A stretch of 38,313 nt of DNA from Nitrosovibrio sp. Nv4 (GTDB lineage Bacteria > Pseudomonadota > Gammaproteobacteria > Burkholderiales > Nitrosomonadaceae): positions 1 through 38,313 of the forward strand of contig CAMAPK010000019.1 in assembly GCA_945860135.1 (NCBI GenBank). The letters run 5' to 3'. This document shows, piece after piece, positions 9,903-20,091 of the stretch. Below the pieces are notes generated by a model, which did not search any database, was not told the origin of the DNA, and saw only the letters and a list, made by a program, of their open reading frames with translations. The position numbers and the translations under genes are program-made. Positions within the stretch are counted from its first letter, which is position 1. Each line of letters begins with the position of its first letter.

Positions 9903-10748
9903 ATGACTTTTGCTTTAGCCATACCTTCGACCAGCGGTAGTATCGAAAGCTACATCCAGTCTGTCAATCGCTTTCCCATTCTTTCCCAGGAAGAAGAGAC
10001 CCGCTTGGCACGGTGTCTGCGAGACAAGGACGACATCGACGCAGCGCGCCAACTGGTGCTGTCACACTTGCGCGTAGTGGTTTCCATCGCCCGTGGCTAC
10101 AGAGGCTATGGTCTGCCGCAAGCCGATCTGATTCAGGAAGGTAACATTGGTTTGATGAAAGCGGTCAAACATTACGATCCGGAACGTGGCGTACGCTTGA
10201 TATCGTTTGCGGTCTATTGGATCAAGGCAGAAATCCACGAATTCGTTCTGCGCAACTGGCGGCTGGTAAAAATCGCCACCACCAAAGCACAGCGCAAGCT
10301 GTTCTTCAGTCTACGCAGCATGCGGCAAGGATTGGATACCATGAATCCGGAAGAAGTCCATGCCATGGCGAAGCAGCTGGGCGTCAAGCCTGAAGAAGTG
10401 GTGGAAATGGAAACCCGCTTCAGCGGACGCGACATTTCGCTTGAACCCCTGTCGGAAGATGAAGACGAGTCATACAGCCCCATTGCTTATCTCACCGACG
10501 GTTCCGAGCCTTCACAATTGCTGGAGACCAAACAAACCAACCGCCTGCACGGCGAGGGGCTGAAACAGGCGCTGGCCAGTCTGGACGCACGCAGCCGCCA
10601 TATTATCGAAGCCCGCTGGTTGCGGGAAAAAGACAGCGCAACACTGCATGATCTCGCCGCCGAGTTGGGCGTATCTGCTGAACGGGTTCGCCAGATCGAG
10701 GTCAAGGCAATGCAGAAGATGCGGGGCGCGCTAGCAGTAAGTGCGTAG
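9903..10748 (+). CDS. rpoH: RNA polymerase sigma-32 factor (heat shock)
   Basis: RpoH directs RNA polymerase to heat-shock promoters. The 281-aa protein has sigma-70 region 2 (LIQEGNIGLMKAVKHYDPERGVRLISFAVYWIKAEI, about 76-111) and the RpoH box QRKLFFSLR (about 131-139) that is specific for sigma-32. It also has the region 4 helix-turn-helix with TLHDLAAELGVSAERVRQIE (about 245-264). GAGGAG 6 nt before the ATG is a strong ribosome site. The upstream region combines a sigma-E-like promoter with a CIRCE palindrome. A hairpin follows the stop codon. Confidence 0.97.
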   Translation: MTFALAIPSTSGSIESYIQSVNRFPILSQEEETRLARCLRDKDDIDAARQLVLSHLRVVVSIARGYRGYGLPQADLIQEGNIGLMKAVKHYDPERGVRLISFAVYWIKAEIHEFVLRNWRLVKIATTKAQRKLFFSLRSMRQGLDTMNPEEVHAMAKQLGVKPEEVVEMETRFSGRDISLEPLSEDEDESYSPIAYLTDGSEPSQLLETKQTNRLHGEGLKQALASLDARSRHIIEARWLREKDSATLHDLAAELGVSAERVRQIEVKAMQKMRGALAVSA

Positions 10749-10753
10749 TTTTA

Positions 10754-10779
10754 GCGGGCGGGCATGCAAACCCGCCCGC
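10754..10779. terminator. Hairpin between convergent rpoH and ibaG
   Basis: GCGGGCGGG and CCCGCCCGC form a perfect 9-bp stem with an 8-nt loop just after the rpoH stop. It lacks a T-run on the plus strand. On the minus strand it is also without a clear T-run, so it may act as a weak two-way terminator or an RNA-stabilising hairpin. Confidence 0.5.
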
Positions 10780-10809
10780 GCCAGTTGGCCTGGTTGAAAA
10801 ATTGCGGCG

Positions 10810-11055
10810 CTAGTTCCGATTGCTGTCCGCCCATTGTTCCGGTGTCAGCGTTTTCATGGATAGTGCGTGGATCTCCTGCTTCATCCTGTCGCCAAGTGCG
10901 CGGTAGACCAACTGGTGTTGCTGCACCATGTTTTTTCCCCGGAATTCGGCGCTGACTATGATGGCATTGAAATGATGCCCATCGCCTTCCACTTGCACCA
11001 GTTCACACGGCAAGGCAGTTTCGATATGAGTCTGTATGCTTTCTGCTGTGACCAT
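10810..11055 (-). CDS. ibaG: BolA family protein IbaG
   Basis: The small BolA/IbaG proteins bind glutaredoxins and Fe-S clusters. IbaG is the member encoded beside the mla genes. The 81-aa protein carries the family pattern VEGDGHHFNAIIVSAEFRGKNMVQQHQLVYRALGDRM, including the conserved histidines and the RVxxHRxVY-like helix. I prefer the ATG at 11055 over the one at 11091 because AGGA lies about 9 nt upstream and IbaG proteins usually begin at this point. It is the last gene of the mla-ABC operon. murA, its usual next neighbour, is not here. Confidence 0.9.
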   Translation of the reverse strand: MVTAESIQTHIETALPCELVQVEGDGHHFNAIIVSAEFRGKNMVQQHQLVYRALGDRMKQEIHALSMKTLTPEQWADSNRN

Positions 11056-11134
11056 TCCGGTTTCCTTTTTTAAGTGGCTGCTGTTCGACACGCAATCACG
11101 TCTGCCTTGTGCCGATTCGCAAAAAACGCAAAGA

Positions 11135-11890
11135 TTAATGCCGCAGCTTGTAGCCTGTTTTCAGCATTTGCAATGTCAGCCATGATACTGCCAGAAAGCA
11201 CGTCACCACAATTGCAAAACTGAAGTAAGGCGAAACATCCGACACGCCGAAGAAACCGTAGCGAAACCCGTCGATCATGTAGAAAAATGGATTGAAATGG
11301 GACAGGCTTTGCCAGAACGGTGGCAACGAGTGGATTGAATAGAATACGCCGGACAGAAACGTCAGTGGCAGAATGATGAAATTCTGGAATGCGGCAAGCT
11401 GATCGAACTTTTCCGCCCAGATGCCGGCGATAACACCCAGTGCGCCCAGCAAGGCACTGCCCAGCAAGGCAAACAGAAGCGCCCACGGAAGCGAGCGTAA
11501 CGGCACCTCGAAAAATCCCAGCGTCACCAGGTAAACCCCCATACCTACCACCAGCCCCCGCGCTACCGATGCCAGCACATAGGCCAGAAATATTTCGCGG
11601 TAGGACAACGGCGACAGCAGCACAAACACGATGTTGCCAGTGACTCGCGATTGGATCAGACTGGACGACGAGTTAGCAAAAGCATTTTGCAGCACCGCCA
11701 TCATCACCAAACCGGGAATCAGGAAAACCGTATACGCCACACCAGGGTACGCCTGCACGTGGTCTTCCAGCACATGGGAAAAAATCAGCAAATAGAGCAG
11801 GGTAGTCAGCACCGGCGCGAGGACAGTCTGAAAACTCACTTTCCAGAATCGCAGCAATTCCTTATAAAACAGGGTGTAAAAGCCGGTCAT
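11135..11890 (-). CDS. ABC-2 type transporter permease (YadH-like)
   Basis: This 251-aa membrane protein has six hydrophobic segments (about 22-42, 58-78, 105-125, 135-158, 165-185 and 224-244) and the ABC-2 permease signature in YREIFLAYVLASVARG and PLTFLSGVFYSIHSLPPFWQ. The start overlaps the ATPase stop by 4 bp, so the two form one exporter. The substrate is unknown. Its place inside the mla operon, upstream of ibaG, suggests a role in the cell envelope, but this is inference from position. Confidence 0.9.
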   Translation of the reverse strand: MTGFYTLFYKELLRFWKVSFQTVLAPVLTTLLYLLIFSHVLEDHVQAYPGVAYTVFLIPGLVMMAVLQNAFANSSSSLIQSRVTGNIVFVLLSPLSYREIFLAYVLASVARGLVVGMGVYLVTLGFFEVPLRSLPWALLFALLGSALLGALGVIAGIWAEKFDQLAAFQNFIILPLTFLSGVFYSIHSLPPFWQSLSHFNPFFYMIDGFRYGFFGVSDVSPYFSFAIVVTCFLAVSWLTLQMLKTGYKLRH

Positions 11891-12804
11891 GCCGCTTCCT
11901 GGCTTTCTGTGCTGCCCATGATTTTCACGAAAACCTCTTCCAGATCTGGCTGCAGCAACTGCATTTCCAGCACCTGCACCTGTGCCCTGCGCAACGCCGC
12001 CAGCACGCCCTCAATCTCGGAATATTCTTTGACTGTCAGAACGTAATAGCCATCAGCCTGACTAGTCAGCAGTGGCTGTAGCACTGCAGGCAGCGTATTG
12101 GGTGACAGCCGCAGCCGCACTGAAGCGCCGGAAATACTGTTGATGAGATTCTGGGTGCTGTCGAGTGCAACGACTTTACCCTGTTTCAGCATCGCTACGC
12201 GATTGCACAGCGCTTCCGCTTCATCCAGATAATGCGTGGTCAGCACGATGGTGTGACCATCGCGGTTCAATTGCTTGATGAAACGCCATAGCGCCTGGCG
12301 CAACTCCACATCCACTCCGGCGGTGGGTTCATCCAGCACGATCACCGGTGGCTTGTGTACCAGCGCCTGGGCCACCAGCACACGTCGCTTCATGCCGCCG
12401 GACAGAGCGCGCATGTTGGTGTTGGCCTTGTCGGCGAGATCCAGATGATGAATTATTTCATCTATCCAGGAATCATTCTTCTTCAGGCCATAATAGCCGG
12501 ATTGAATAACCAGGGTTTCGCGCACGGTGAAGAAAGGGTCGAATACCAGTTCTTGTGGCACCACACCGAGCAGACGGCGTGCTTCGCGATAGCCGGTCAC
12601 GACATCGTGCCCCATTACTTTGGCGCTACCGCTACTGGCCAGGGTCAGCCCCGCAAGTATATGGATAAGCGTGGTCTTGCCCGCACCGTTGGGGCCGAGC
12701 AGAGCAAAGAATTCACCGGGGTTGATCTCAAGATCGATGCCCTCCAAGGCAGTCACTGCCCCAAAGCGCTTGTGCATCTGCTTAACTTCGATTGCCGGAG
12801 TCAT
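11887..12804 (-). CDS. ABC transporter ATP-binding protein (YadG-like)
   Basis: This is the ATPase of the exporter whose permease follows. It has Walker A GPNGAGKTT, LSGGMKRR signature, Walker B VIVLDEPTAGVD and the switch histidine in LTTHY, followed by a C-terminal region of about 80 residues usual for CcmA/YadG-type ATPases of ABC-2 systems. I take the ATG at 12804 (MTPAIEVKQ), 305 aa, because family members start there. A GTG at 12846 would add 14 residues, and neither start has a convincing ribosome site. mlaB lies 81 bp upstream. Confidence 0.9.
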   Translation of the reverse strand: MTPAIEVKQMHKRFGAVTALEGIDLEINPGEFFALLGPNGAGKTTLIHILAGLTLASSGSAKVMGHDVVTGYREARRLLGVVPQELVFDPFFTVRETLVIQSGYYGLKKNDSWIDEIIHHLDLADKANTNMRALSGGMKRRVLVAQALVHKPPVIVLDEPTAGVDVELRQALWRFIKQLNRDGHTIVLTTHYLDEAEALCNRVAMLKQGKVVALDSTQNLINSISGASVRLRLSPNTLPAVLQPLLTSQADGYYVLTVKEYSEIEGVLAALRRAQVQVLEMQLLQPDLEEVFVKIMGSTESQEAA

Positions 12805-12885
12805 TGGAGAAGTGAAGAGGGAGAGACATTGGTCATGGGCAGGCACTCCGCCTGGTGGACTGCCTGCTTGGGGAGCCGCTTTGGC

Positions 12886-13167
12886 TTACACCAGAGGAAT
12901 CAACTCGGAAACACCGTACAGCTGGGCGAGGCTTTTCAGGTTGTTAGGCAGGTTGGTGAAATACAATTGCCGGTTGTGACTGCGTGCCTTACGCTGCCAT
13001 TCCAGCAGCATGCTGACGGCAGACGAATCCACTGCCGTCACTTGCGCCAGGTCAATCACCAAATCGTCGCCATCAAACAAGGCAAAGCCCTGCTCGGTCA
13101 CCGCGACGACATTGTCTATGGTTACAGCCCCCTGGACGGTCAGCCTGTTGCCATCACGCAGAATCAT
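12886..13167 (-). CDS. mlaB: STAS-domain protein MlaB
   Basis: MlaB is the small cytoplasmic STAS subunit that binds the MlaF ATPase and is needed for activity of the MlaFEDB phospholipid transporter. The 93-aa protein shows the STAS core with VIDLAQVTAVDSSAVSMLLEWQR (about 38-60), where the DSS pattern is the STAS loop. It lies between mlaC and the ABC-2 exporter ATPase, in the expected order after mlaC. Confidence 0.88.
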   Translation of the reverse strand: MILRDGNRLTVQGAVTIDNVVAVTEQGFALFDGDDLVIDLAQVTAVDSSAVSMLLEWQRKARSHNRQLYFTNLPNNLKSLAQLYGVSELIPLV

Positions 13168-13186
13168 GTCTTATCGGCACAGATGA

Positions 13187-13834
13187 TTAATTTGCTGCAG
13201 TCTTGTTCTCTTTATCTTTGGCTTCCAGTGACCGGTTCTTGTCCTGCAACGTCTTAAGCAGTTTGCTGACACCTCCATCACGAATCTGGGTATTGAAAGA
13301 ACCGCGATAGTTAGTGACCAGACTTACTCCAGCCACCGTTACATCGTACACCTTCCAGCTATCGGCAGACTTTTCCATGCTGTAATCGATTGGCACGGGC
13401 ACTTGACCGTGGTCCTCTATTACTTGCGTTTTGACCGTGACATCGGTGTCGCCCGGCTTGATTCTTGCCGGCTCCACTTTGATTTGGTGATCGCGATAAC
13501 TAGCCAGCGCATTGGAGTAAGTACGTACCAACAGGGTGCGGAACTCTTTCACCAACTCCTGCTGCTGGTCGGGTGTAGCCATGTTCCAGTTCTTGCCCAT
13601 CGACAGCCGGGTCATGCGCGTGAAATTGAAATGGGGCAGCACCTTGGCTTCCACCAGATTAAGAATCTTGCCGGTATTGCCTGCCCGAATATCCTTATCC
13701 TGTCTGATAATGGCGAGCACCTCCTGTGCGGTATTATCTACTAAGGTGTCGGGTGGAATTTCCACCGCCCATACGGGAGACGCCAGCAACCATGCAGCCA
13801 AAAATGCAAAAATACCTAAATATGTCTTCTTCAT
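13187..13834 (-). CDS. mlaC: Periplasmic phospholipid-binding protein MlaC
   Basis: MlaC carries phospholipids across the periplasm between the outer-membrane MlaA complex and the inner-membrane MlaFEDB complex. The 215-aa protein begins with a clear Sec signal peptide (KKTYLGIFAFLAAWLLASPVWA) with cleavage expected near residue 23. The MlaC/Tol-Tol-Ttg2 fold follows, recognised from FNFTRMTRLSMGKNW and the end VTNYRGSFNTQIRDGGVSKLL. It follows mlaD by 70 bp. No mlaA is found between mlaD and mlaC, where some betaproteobacteria keep it. Confidence 0.92.
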   Translation of the reverse strand: MKKTYLGIFAFLAAWLLASPVWAVEIPPDTLVDNTAQEVLAIIRQDKDIRAGNTGKILNLVEAKVLPHFNFTRMTRLSMGKNWNMATPDQQQELVKEFRTLLVRTYSNALASYRDHQIKVEPARIKPGDTDVTVKTQVIEDHGQVPVPIDYSMEKSADSWKVYDVTVAGVSLVTNYRGSFNTQIRDGGVSKLLKTLQDKNRSLEAKDKENKTAAN

Positions 13835-13904
13835 GCTTCCCTCGTTAATATTAATTGTAACCGCACAGCGGACCCGGAATAAATATCACGCCGGTGAAGC
13901 TGCG

Positions 13905-14378
13905 TTAATTCTTGTCGCCATTACTCTCTGATGCTTTATTGAATAAAAACCTTCCGATCATTTCCTCCAGCACCATCGCCGAATTGGTTTTCATGATTTT
14001 ATCACCACTTTTCAGCATGACCTCATCGCCACCGGCTGCCAAGCCGATATATTGCTCGCCCAGAAGCCCAGAAGTAAGAATGCTGGCAAAAGTATCCTTG
14101 GGAAATTGATAGCGACTGTCTATGCTCATAGTAACTACAGCATCAAAAGTCTCCGGGTTAAACTGGATATCCACCACACGTCCTACCACTACACCCGCAC
14201 TTTTCACCGGCGCTCTGGGTTTCAAGCCGCCAATATTCTCAAAGTTTCCCAGCAACGTATAGCTCTGTGCCGCACTATAAGTGCCCATGTTCCCCACTTT
14301 CAACGCCAGCACCAATAGTGCTCCTATCCCTGCGGCGACAAATAGCCCCACCCACAAATCCATCGTTGTCCGCTGCAT
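13905..14378 (-). CDS. mlaD: MCE-domain phospholipid transport protein MlaD
   Basis: MlaD forms the periplasmic hexameric MCE ring of the Mla transporter. The 157-aa protein has an N-terminal anchor (about residues 7-27) and one MCE domain (about 37-115, with LKPRAPVKSAGVVVGRVVDI and LTSGLLGEQYIGL). A short tail follows. Its start codon overlaps the mlaE stop (TGATG), so translation is coupled. Confidence 0.94.
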   Translation of the reverse strand: MQRTTMDLWVGLFVAAGIGALLVLALKVGNMGTYSAAQSYTLLGNFENIGGLKPRAPVKSAGVVVGRVVDIQFNPETFDAVVTMSIDSRYQFPKDTFASILTSGLLGEQYIGLAAGGDEVMLKSGDKIMKTNSAMVLEEMIGRFLFNKASESNGDKN

Positions 14379-15175
14379 CAGCTCATTCCTCTAAACATGA
14401 ATGCGGTCAAAACAAAATCCAACCCAAGAATCGCCAGCGACGAAGTCACCACCGTGCGGGTGGTGGCGCCGGATACCCCCTCTGCCGTAGGTGGCGCATC
14501 ATAACCTTCAAACACCGCAATCGCCGTCACCGCCACACCAAAAACGCAGGTCTTGATAACCCCATTGACAATGTCGTAGCGAAAATCGACCGCATTTTGC
14601 ATCTGTGACCAGAATGACCCCTCGTCCACGCCGATAAGCACCACTGTCACCAAATAACCGCCGAATATGCCGACTGCGGAAAACATCGCTGCCAGAAACG
14701 GCATCGAAATTACTCCCGCCCAGAAACGTGGTGCAACTACTCGTGCTATTGGATCCACTGCCATCATTTCCATCGCTGCCAATTGCTCGGTAGCTTTCAT
14801 CAAACCGATCTCGGCAGTAATAGCGGAACCGGCACGGCTGGCAAATAACAGCGCTGCCACCACCGGCCCCAGCTCACGTACCAGTGACAGCGCCACCAAT
14901 GTTCCCACGGCTGACTCGGAACCGTATTTTTGCAGTGTCTCGTAGCCCTGTAAACCCAGCACCATGCCAACGAACAGTCCCGATACCACGATGATGATCA
15001 GCGACAGCACGCCGGTAAAATAAATCTCCCGGATGATAAGATGAAAGCGCCGCAGGCTGATACCCGACTTCAACAGCATCAGCATGAAAAAACGGCTGGC
15101 ACGACCCAGTCGCCAAACACTCTCTATCACTCGATGACCGACGCCCCGGATGCCGAGAACGATGCGCCTAGGCAA
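14378..15175 (-). CDS. mlaE: Phospholipid ABC transporter permease MlaE
   Basis: MlaE is the inner-membrane permease of the MlaFEDB complex. The 265-aa protein has the family core with [31 protein letters not shown] and [15 protein letters not shown], which contacts the ATPase, and about five to six membrane helices. It overlaps mlaF by 8 bp upstream and mlaD by 1 bp downstream, which places all three in one transcript. Confidence 0.95.
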   Translation of the reverse strand: MPRRIVLGIRGVGHRVIESVWRLGRASRFFMLMLLKSGISLRRFHLIIREIYFTGVLSLIIIVVSGLFVGMVLGLQGYETLQKYGSESAVGTLVALSLVRELGPVVAALLFASRAGSAITAEIGLMKATEQLAAMEMMAVDPIARVVAPRFWAGVISMPFLAAMFSAVGIFGGYLVTVVLIGVDEGSFWSQMQNAVDFRYDIVNGVIKTCVFGVAVTAIAVFEGYDAPPTAEGVSGATTRTVVTSSLAILGLDFVLTAFMFRGMS

Positions 15176-15980
15176 AACGGCCCCCCAATCTCAAATCACT
15201 TGCGTAGGAATTGGCGGGATAGTGGAACGGAACCGGACCGTCTTCTTCGCCATGCACAAACTGATGCACGAAGGGCGCCACTGAATCACGTACCTCTGCC
15301 GGCGTGCCATGTGCTGCGATCACACCCTCTGAAATGAAATAAACATAGTCAACAATTTTCAGTGACTCCTGCACATCGTGAGTCACGACTATCGAGGTCA
15401 TACCCAATGCGTCAGTCAGGCGACGAATCAAATTTCCGATCACACTCAGCGAAATGGGGTCAAGGCCGGTAAACGGTTCATCATACATGATGAGCAGCGG
15501 GTCAAGCGCAATCGACCGGGCCAGCGCTACCCGGCGCGCCATCCCACCCGAGAGCTCCGCCGGCATCAGTTTATGTGCGCCACGCAAACCAACTGCATGC
15601 AGTTTCATCAGCACCAGATCGCGAATTACGGCCTCCGGCAAATTGGTATGCTCCCGCATCTGAAATGCGACGTTATCGAACACCGACAGATCGGTGAATA
15701 GCGCACCGAACTGGAACAGCATACTCATTTTGCGCCGCATCTGAAACAGCTCGTCTCTGCTGAGTTCATGCACTACCTGGCCAGCAACCTTGACATAACC
15801 TGAAGAAGGAGCCACCGAACCGCCGATCAGCCGCAACAATGTGGTCTTGCCGCAACCGCTGCCGCCCATGATGGCAATGACCTTGCCGCGCGGCATAGTC
15901 ATATTGATGCCCTTCAGGATGGCACGCTTATCGTAAGAGAAATTCAGGTCATTAATTTCAACCAGGGTTTCAGATGTCAT
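15168..15980 (-). CDS. mlaF: Phospholipid ABC transporter ATP-binding protein MlaF
   Basis: MlaF is the ATPase that drives retrograde phospholipid movement for outer-membrane lipid asymmetry. The 270-aa protein shows Walker [10 protein letters not shown] (about 38-46), signature LSGGMARR, Walker [14 protein letters not shown] and the switch VTHD. It is the first gene of the mla operon. The 134 bp upstream, with an inverted repeat GAATCGA/TCGATTC at 15991-16023, should hold its promoter. Confidence 0.95.
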   Translation of the reverse strand: MTSETLVEINDLNFSYDKRAILKGINMTMPRGKVIAIMGGSGCGKTTLLRLIGGSVAPSSGYVKVAGQVVHELSRDELFQMRRKMSMLFQFGALFTDLSVFDNVAFQMREHTNLPEAVIRDLVLMKLHAVGLRGAHKLMPAELSGGMARRVALARSIALDPLLIMYDEPFTGLDPISLSVIGNLIRRLTDALGMTSIVVTHDVQESLKIVDYVYFISEGVIAAHGTPAEVRDSVAPFVHQFVHGEEDGPVPFHYPANSYASDLRLGGRFA

Positions 15981-16114
15981 TCTGCTGAAAGAATCGATAC
16001 TTGATTTGACAGGATGTCGATTCTAATCTAAATGCGCTCTCCGCACAGCTCCATAATTGAGCTCCTGGCCTTCAATGCTGTTGTATTACTAATAACGTAT
16101 TGCCATTGTAGAGA

Positions 16115-16966
16115 CTAGGGGTAGAGTAAAAATAACCGGTATCCTGCAGCGTTCAAATCGCTGCTGGCAAGATGCAGTCTGATGTCAATCTCGTGCGCGG
16201 GAGCAATTGTCTGAGCTGAATTCACGTCTCTGCCAAGATATTCACCGGGCGTGAAGATGCGGCTTGCGAGAGGTTGATCCTGAATGTCAGTAAGAGTCAG
16301 TTCGAGCGCAGGATAGACTTGCGGGAACGAGGCGTAATTACGTACGGTAGCGGTAAGAATGACGACTCCCGCATCCTGTGCTGGATCTGCCTGTAAATCG
16401 GATGACTCGATACTCAGCAATTCCGCTTGTTGTAGCGGCGGGATGGTGCAACGCAACAGTTCGCAATACTGCTCCAGGTACGGCCGGGTATCGGGTGCGA
16501 GAACGGAAATTTCGCTGCGGTAAAAATATGCTGCTTGTCCCGTCAACAGGAACAACAAGAACAGACTGGCAAAACTCCAGCTGAGCTGACTCTTGCGCAG
16601 TTGTATACTATCGTAAGGGTAGCGTTCCAGCGCCGCGCTGGTCGTGTCTGTAACTTCCGCGGTCGGTTCTTGCGTAACTGCTGATAAGGTAGCGGATGCC
16701 GCGTCATTCGTTGTTATCTCATGCAGGAAGATGGACGGTAGCACCGTTTGCTCAGACGAACTTGGTGCGGGCAGAGCATCTGTTCTTGCGTCCACTACCC
16801 TGGGTGAGTCATCAGCTTCCGGCTCCTGCACCGTAGTCAGGGTGGCAAAGCCGTTAAACACATGCGCACACTGTCCACACCGCACATCGCCGCCATGCGC
16901 CTGCAAATGCTGGGCGGTCACGCGAAAAGCGGTAGCGCAGTTAGGGCAGCGGGTTACCAGTGCCAT
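16115..16966 (-). CDS. MJ0042-type zinc-ribbon and DUF3426 membrane protein
   Basis: The 283-aa protein starts with a zinc ribbon made of two CxxC pairs (Cys7/Cys10 and Cys30/Cys33), then a Thr/Ser/Pro-rich linker. One membrane segment (about 129-149) and a periplasmic C-terminal domain of the DUF3426 type follow. The function is unknown. In betaproteobacteria it commonly follows prmA in the accB-accC-prmA cluster, and it does so here, 27 bp after prmA. Confidence 0.87.
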   Translation of the reverse strand: MALVTRCPNCATAFRVTAQHLQAHGGDVRCGQCAHVFNGFATLTTVQEPEADDSPRVVDARTDALPAPSSSEQTVLPSIFLHEITTNDAASATLSAVTQEPTAEVTDTTSAALERYPYDSIQLRKSQLSWSFASLFLLFLLTGQAAYFYRSEISVLAPDTRPYLEQYCELLRCTIPPLQQAELLSIESSDLQADPAQDAGVVILTATVRNYASFPQVYPALELTLTDIQDQPLASRIFTPGEYLGRDVNSAQTIAPAHEIDIRLHLASSDLNAAGYRLFLLYP

Positions 16967-16993
16967 AATCCTGGCCTTGCAAATAACTTGATT

Positions 16994-17911
16994 TCACTTT
17001 CTTGTCCCCGTTAGCAGCACCCATCCTTCCCGCTCTCCTGCAATACACATCTCGAACCATTGCCGATAGATACGCGCCACTTCTTCCGCCTGATCCCTGA
17101 GTATGCCGGAAAGCGCAATATGCCCACCTTTGCGGGTCATGCTCATCAGTAACGGAGCAAGCACGATAAGCGGGTTGGCAAGGATATTGGCGACAACCAC
17201 ATCCGCCCAAGCTGCAGCGGCCAATGCGGCCTGAGGTGCAGACTGAGGAGTGTAAAACTCCGCTTGCATTTGATCCAGTTGATTGCGCCGCGCATTGTCG
17301 CGGCTTGCCACAACCGCCTGGGGGTCTATGTCTATGCCCACTGCGTGTCCCGCACCCAGCTTCAGCGCGGCTATGGTAAGGATGCCGGAGCCGCAGCCAT
17401 AATCCAGGACATCTTCGCCGCCTCGCAGGTTTTCGTCAAGCCAGGCAAGGCACAGTTGCGTAGTTGGGTGACTGCCGGTACCGAAGGCCAGCCCTGGATC
17501 GAGTATCAGGCTGATGGCGGCGGGATCGGGTATCTGATGCCAGCTGGGGACAATCCACAGTCGTGCTGATATCTGGATCGGGGTAAATTGCGCCTGACTG
17601 AGCCGCACCCAATCCTGCTCCGGCACTTCCGCCAAGCGATAGATGGGTAGGTTATCGAGCTCGGCTGCCTGCGCCACAGCCTGCACAACGGCGCTCACAT
17701 CTGCATCCGCACCGAACAGTGCGGTAATTTCCGCTGCTGGCCAGATTTTTTCGGGAAGTTCCCCAGGCTCACCGAATAAGGGCTGTTCCCGTTCCGTGCC
17801 GGCAGCGGCATCATGTATATCCGCCGACAGTGCGCCTAGCTCGAGCAATGCATCGCTCAGAATCTCGGCGTGCGCGGCATCGGTCTCTAGGGTGAGGGAG
17901 ATCCAGGGCAT
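16994..17911 (-). CDS. prmA: Ribosomal protein L11 methyltransferase
   Basis: PrmA uses S-adenosylmethionine to trimethylate lysines and the N-terminus of ribosomal protein L11. The 305-aa protein has the N-terminal substrate-recognition domain, a linker, and a Rossmann methyltransferase domain with [22 protein letters not shown] (SAM-binding motif I) and [10 protein letters not shown] (motif IV). The [15 protein letters not shown] motif before the SAM site is diagnostic for PrmA. It follows accC by 100 bp. Confidence 0.96.
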   Translation of the reverse strand: MPWISLTLETDAAHAEILSDALLELGALSADIHDAAAGTEREQPLFGEPGELPEKIWPAAEITALFGADADVSAVVQAVAQAAELDNLPIYRLAEVPEQDWVRLSQAQFTPIQISARLWIVPSWHQIPDPAAISLILDPGLAFGTGSHPTTQLCLAWLDENLRGGEDVLDYGCGSGILTIAALKLGAGHAVGIDIDPQAVVASRDNARRNQLDQMQAEFYTPQSAPQAALAAAAWADVVVANILANPLIVLAPLLMSMTRKGGHIALSGILRDQAEEVARIYRQWFEMCIAGEREGWVLLTGTRK

Positions 17912-18011
17912 ATTCTTGAGTACGGATAAAATCCGTCGACGTAAAATTGACCCCTCTGACCGATGTAAGTCGAGTGTCTCTCTTGCATGCGGGGCGTAAA
18001 AAATCGGTGCT

Positions 18012-19367
18012 TTAACTCAGCTTATTGTGATTGGCGAGTTTCTGCTCGAGGTAATGGATAGGGGTGCCGCCACGCAGAAAAGCCGCGTCGGACAACAGAT
18101 CAAGGTGTAATGGAATGTTCGTCTTTATGCCTCCAACCACCATTTCCGACAACGCGATGCGCATACGTGCGATAGCCTGTTCACGCGTGTCCCCATAGGC
18201 AATCACTTTGCCAATCATGGAGTCGTAATATTGCGGCACCATATAGTGTTGATAAATGTGGGAATCGACGCGAATACCGGGTCCGCCTGGAGCATGATAC
18301 TGGGTAATGCGGCCGGCGGATGGCGTGAGCTTATAAGGGTCCTCGGCATTAATGCGACATTCGATCGCATAGCCCTTGGGCACGATATCGCGCTGGCGAA
18401 AACCCAGTTTCTCGCCAGCGGCCACACGAATCTGTGCCTGTACCAAGTCGATCCCGGTAACCGCTTCCGTAACGGGATGTTCGACCTGCAGCCGCGTGTT
18501 CATTTCGATGAAATAAAACTCGTTATTCTCGAACAGGAATTCAAATGTGCCCACGCCGCGATAGCCAATACCACGGCACGCATCAGCGCAACGTGCGCCA
18601 ATCTTGTCGCGCTGCCGGGGAGTAATACCGAAGGCTGGCGCTTCCTCGATGATTTTCTGATGGCGACGCTGCATCGAGCAGTCACGTTCTCCCAGGTGTA
18701 CCGCATTGCGATGCTCATCAGCCAGTACCTGAAACTCGATATGCCGCGGGTTTTCCAAAAATTTCTCGACATAGACCATGGGATTGCCAAATGCCGCTTG
18801 GGCTTCGGTGCGCGTCATGATAACCGCATTCAATAACGCCGCCTCCGTGTGTACCACGCGCATGCCGCGCCCACCGCCACCGCCCGATGCCTTGATGATG
18901 ACAGGATAGCCGATGGTGCGAACAATCTTTCTGATTTCTTCACCCGACTCAGGCAAAGCGCCGTTGAAACCAGGGACGCAGGGTATACCTGCTCTTATCA
19001 TCGCGTTTTTTGCGCTGATCTTGTCACCCATCAGGCGAATGGTTTCAGGACGCGGGCCAATGAAGACAAAGCCACTTTTTTCGACCCTCTCGGCGAAATC
19101 AGCATTCTCCGAGAGAAAGCCATAGCCGGGATGAATGGCCTCGGCATCGGTTACTTCTGCTGCGCTGATGATGGCCGGAATATTGAGGTAGCTTTGAGCT
19201 GATGGCGCCGGTCCAATACACACGGATTCATCAGCGAGTTTCACATATTTGGCCTCGGCGTCTGCCTCGGAATGCACCACCACCGTCTTAATACCCATCT
19301 CCCGGCATGCCCGTTGAATACGCAGGGCGATTTCGCCTCGGTTGGCTATAAGAATTTTTTCAAACAT
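18012..19367 (-). CDS. accC: Acetyl-CoA carboxylase biotin carboxylase subunit
   Basis: AccC carboxylates the biotin carried by AccB using ATP and bicarbonate, the first half-reaction of fatty acid synthesis. The 451-aa protein has the N-terminal [17 protein letters not shown], the ATP-grasp glycine loop [12 protein letters not shown] (about 159-170), and catalytic [14 protein letters not shown] (about 288-301). Length is normal. It follows accB by 87 bp, the standard accBC order. Confidence 0.97.
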   Translation of the reverse strand: MFEKILIANRGEIALRIQRACREMGIKTVVVHSEADAEAKYVKLADESVCIGPAPSAQSYLNIPAIISAAEVTDAEAIHPGYGFLSENADFAERVEKSGFVFIGPRPETIRLMGDKISAKNAMIRAGIPCVPGFNGALPESGEEIRKIVRTIGYPVIIKASGGGGGRGMRVVHTEAALLNAVIMTRTEAQAAFGNPMVYVEKFLENPRHIEFQVLADEHRNAVHLGERDCSMQRRHQKIIEEAPAFGITPRQRDKIGARCADACRGIGYRGVGTFEFLFENNEFYFIEMNTRLQVEHPVTEAVTGIDLVQAQIRVAAGEKLGFRQRDIVPKGYAIECRINAEDPYKLTPSAGRITQYHAPGGPGIRVDSHIYQHYMVPQYYDSMIGKVIAYGDTREQAIARMRIALSEMVVGGIKTNIPLHLDLLSDAAFLRGGTPIHYLEQKLANHNKLS

Positions 19368-19454
19368 ATTTATCTATGCAATCTTTTTTAAGTTGCGGAA
19401 GTGCGAGCCTTTTCTCCTGACTTCTATCCCGCGACAGCGAGAAATCGGCGGCTA

Positions 19455-19907
19455 TCACTCGATTTCGAATAATGGCTCGCCATACTCTACCGGCTGACCG
19501 TTTTCTACCAGAATTGCCTTGATCACTCCGCTCTTGTCGGATTCGATCTCGTTGAGCAGCTTCATTGCCTCAATAATGCACAGAGTATCGCCTTCCTTTA
19601 CCGTTTGCCCCACTTCCACAAACACATTGGCGCCAGGCGCAGAGGATCGATAAAACGTGCCCACCATTGGCGATTTCACCATATGACCATCTGGTAATGC
19701 GTCCTTGGCCGCAGCTTCCGCTTCTTGTATGGCAGTGGCGGCAGGCGCAGCGATTGGCTGTAACGCCGTTGGCGCATTTACATAGCTCTGTACCATCGAT
19801 CCTGATTTGCTGATGCGAACTTTTTCTTCGCCTTCGGTAATTTCCAGCTCACCGATTCCCGACTCTTCAACTAGTTCAATCAGTTTTTTCAGCTTTCTCA
19901 AATCCAT
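19455..19907 (-). CDS. accB: Acetyl-CoA carboxylase biotin carboxyl carrier protein
   Basis: AccB carries the biotin of acetyl-CoA carboxylase. In the 150-aa protein the biotinylation motif EAMKLLNEI puts the modified lysine at residue 116. An N-terminal helix (1-35) and an Ala/Pro-rich linker (about 45-73) precede the biotinyl domain (76-150). It lies between aroQ (184 bp upstream) and accC. Confidence 0.97.
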   Translation of the reverse strand: MDLRKLKKLIELVEESGIGELEITEGEEKVRISKSGSMVQSYVNAPTALQPIAAPAATAIQEAEAAAKDALPDGHMVKSPMVGTFYRSSAPGANVFVEVGQTVKEGDTLCIIEAMKLLNEIESDKSGVIKAILVENGQPVEYGEPLFEIE

Positions 19908-20091
19908 AACAAGCCTCTCAGGATAAGCCTCTGTTTTTCGGTACTTCTACCAAACAGAGTTTGTTGGCATGCAAATTTGTTCATAAGGAATGCGGCTAGA
20001 TAACTTTCGCGATCGCTGCATTAATAATTTTGGCTCGCATCGACAGTAAATAAACGTACTTGATCAGCTTGATGTTGATTGGGCCGTGCTG

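Noticed and set aside
12355-13257. 300-aa plus-strand frame across the ABC ATPase and mlaB
   Set aside because: It is antisense to two genes with clear motifs and matches nothing known to me.
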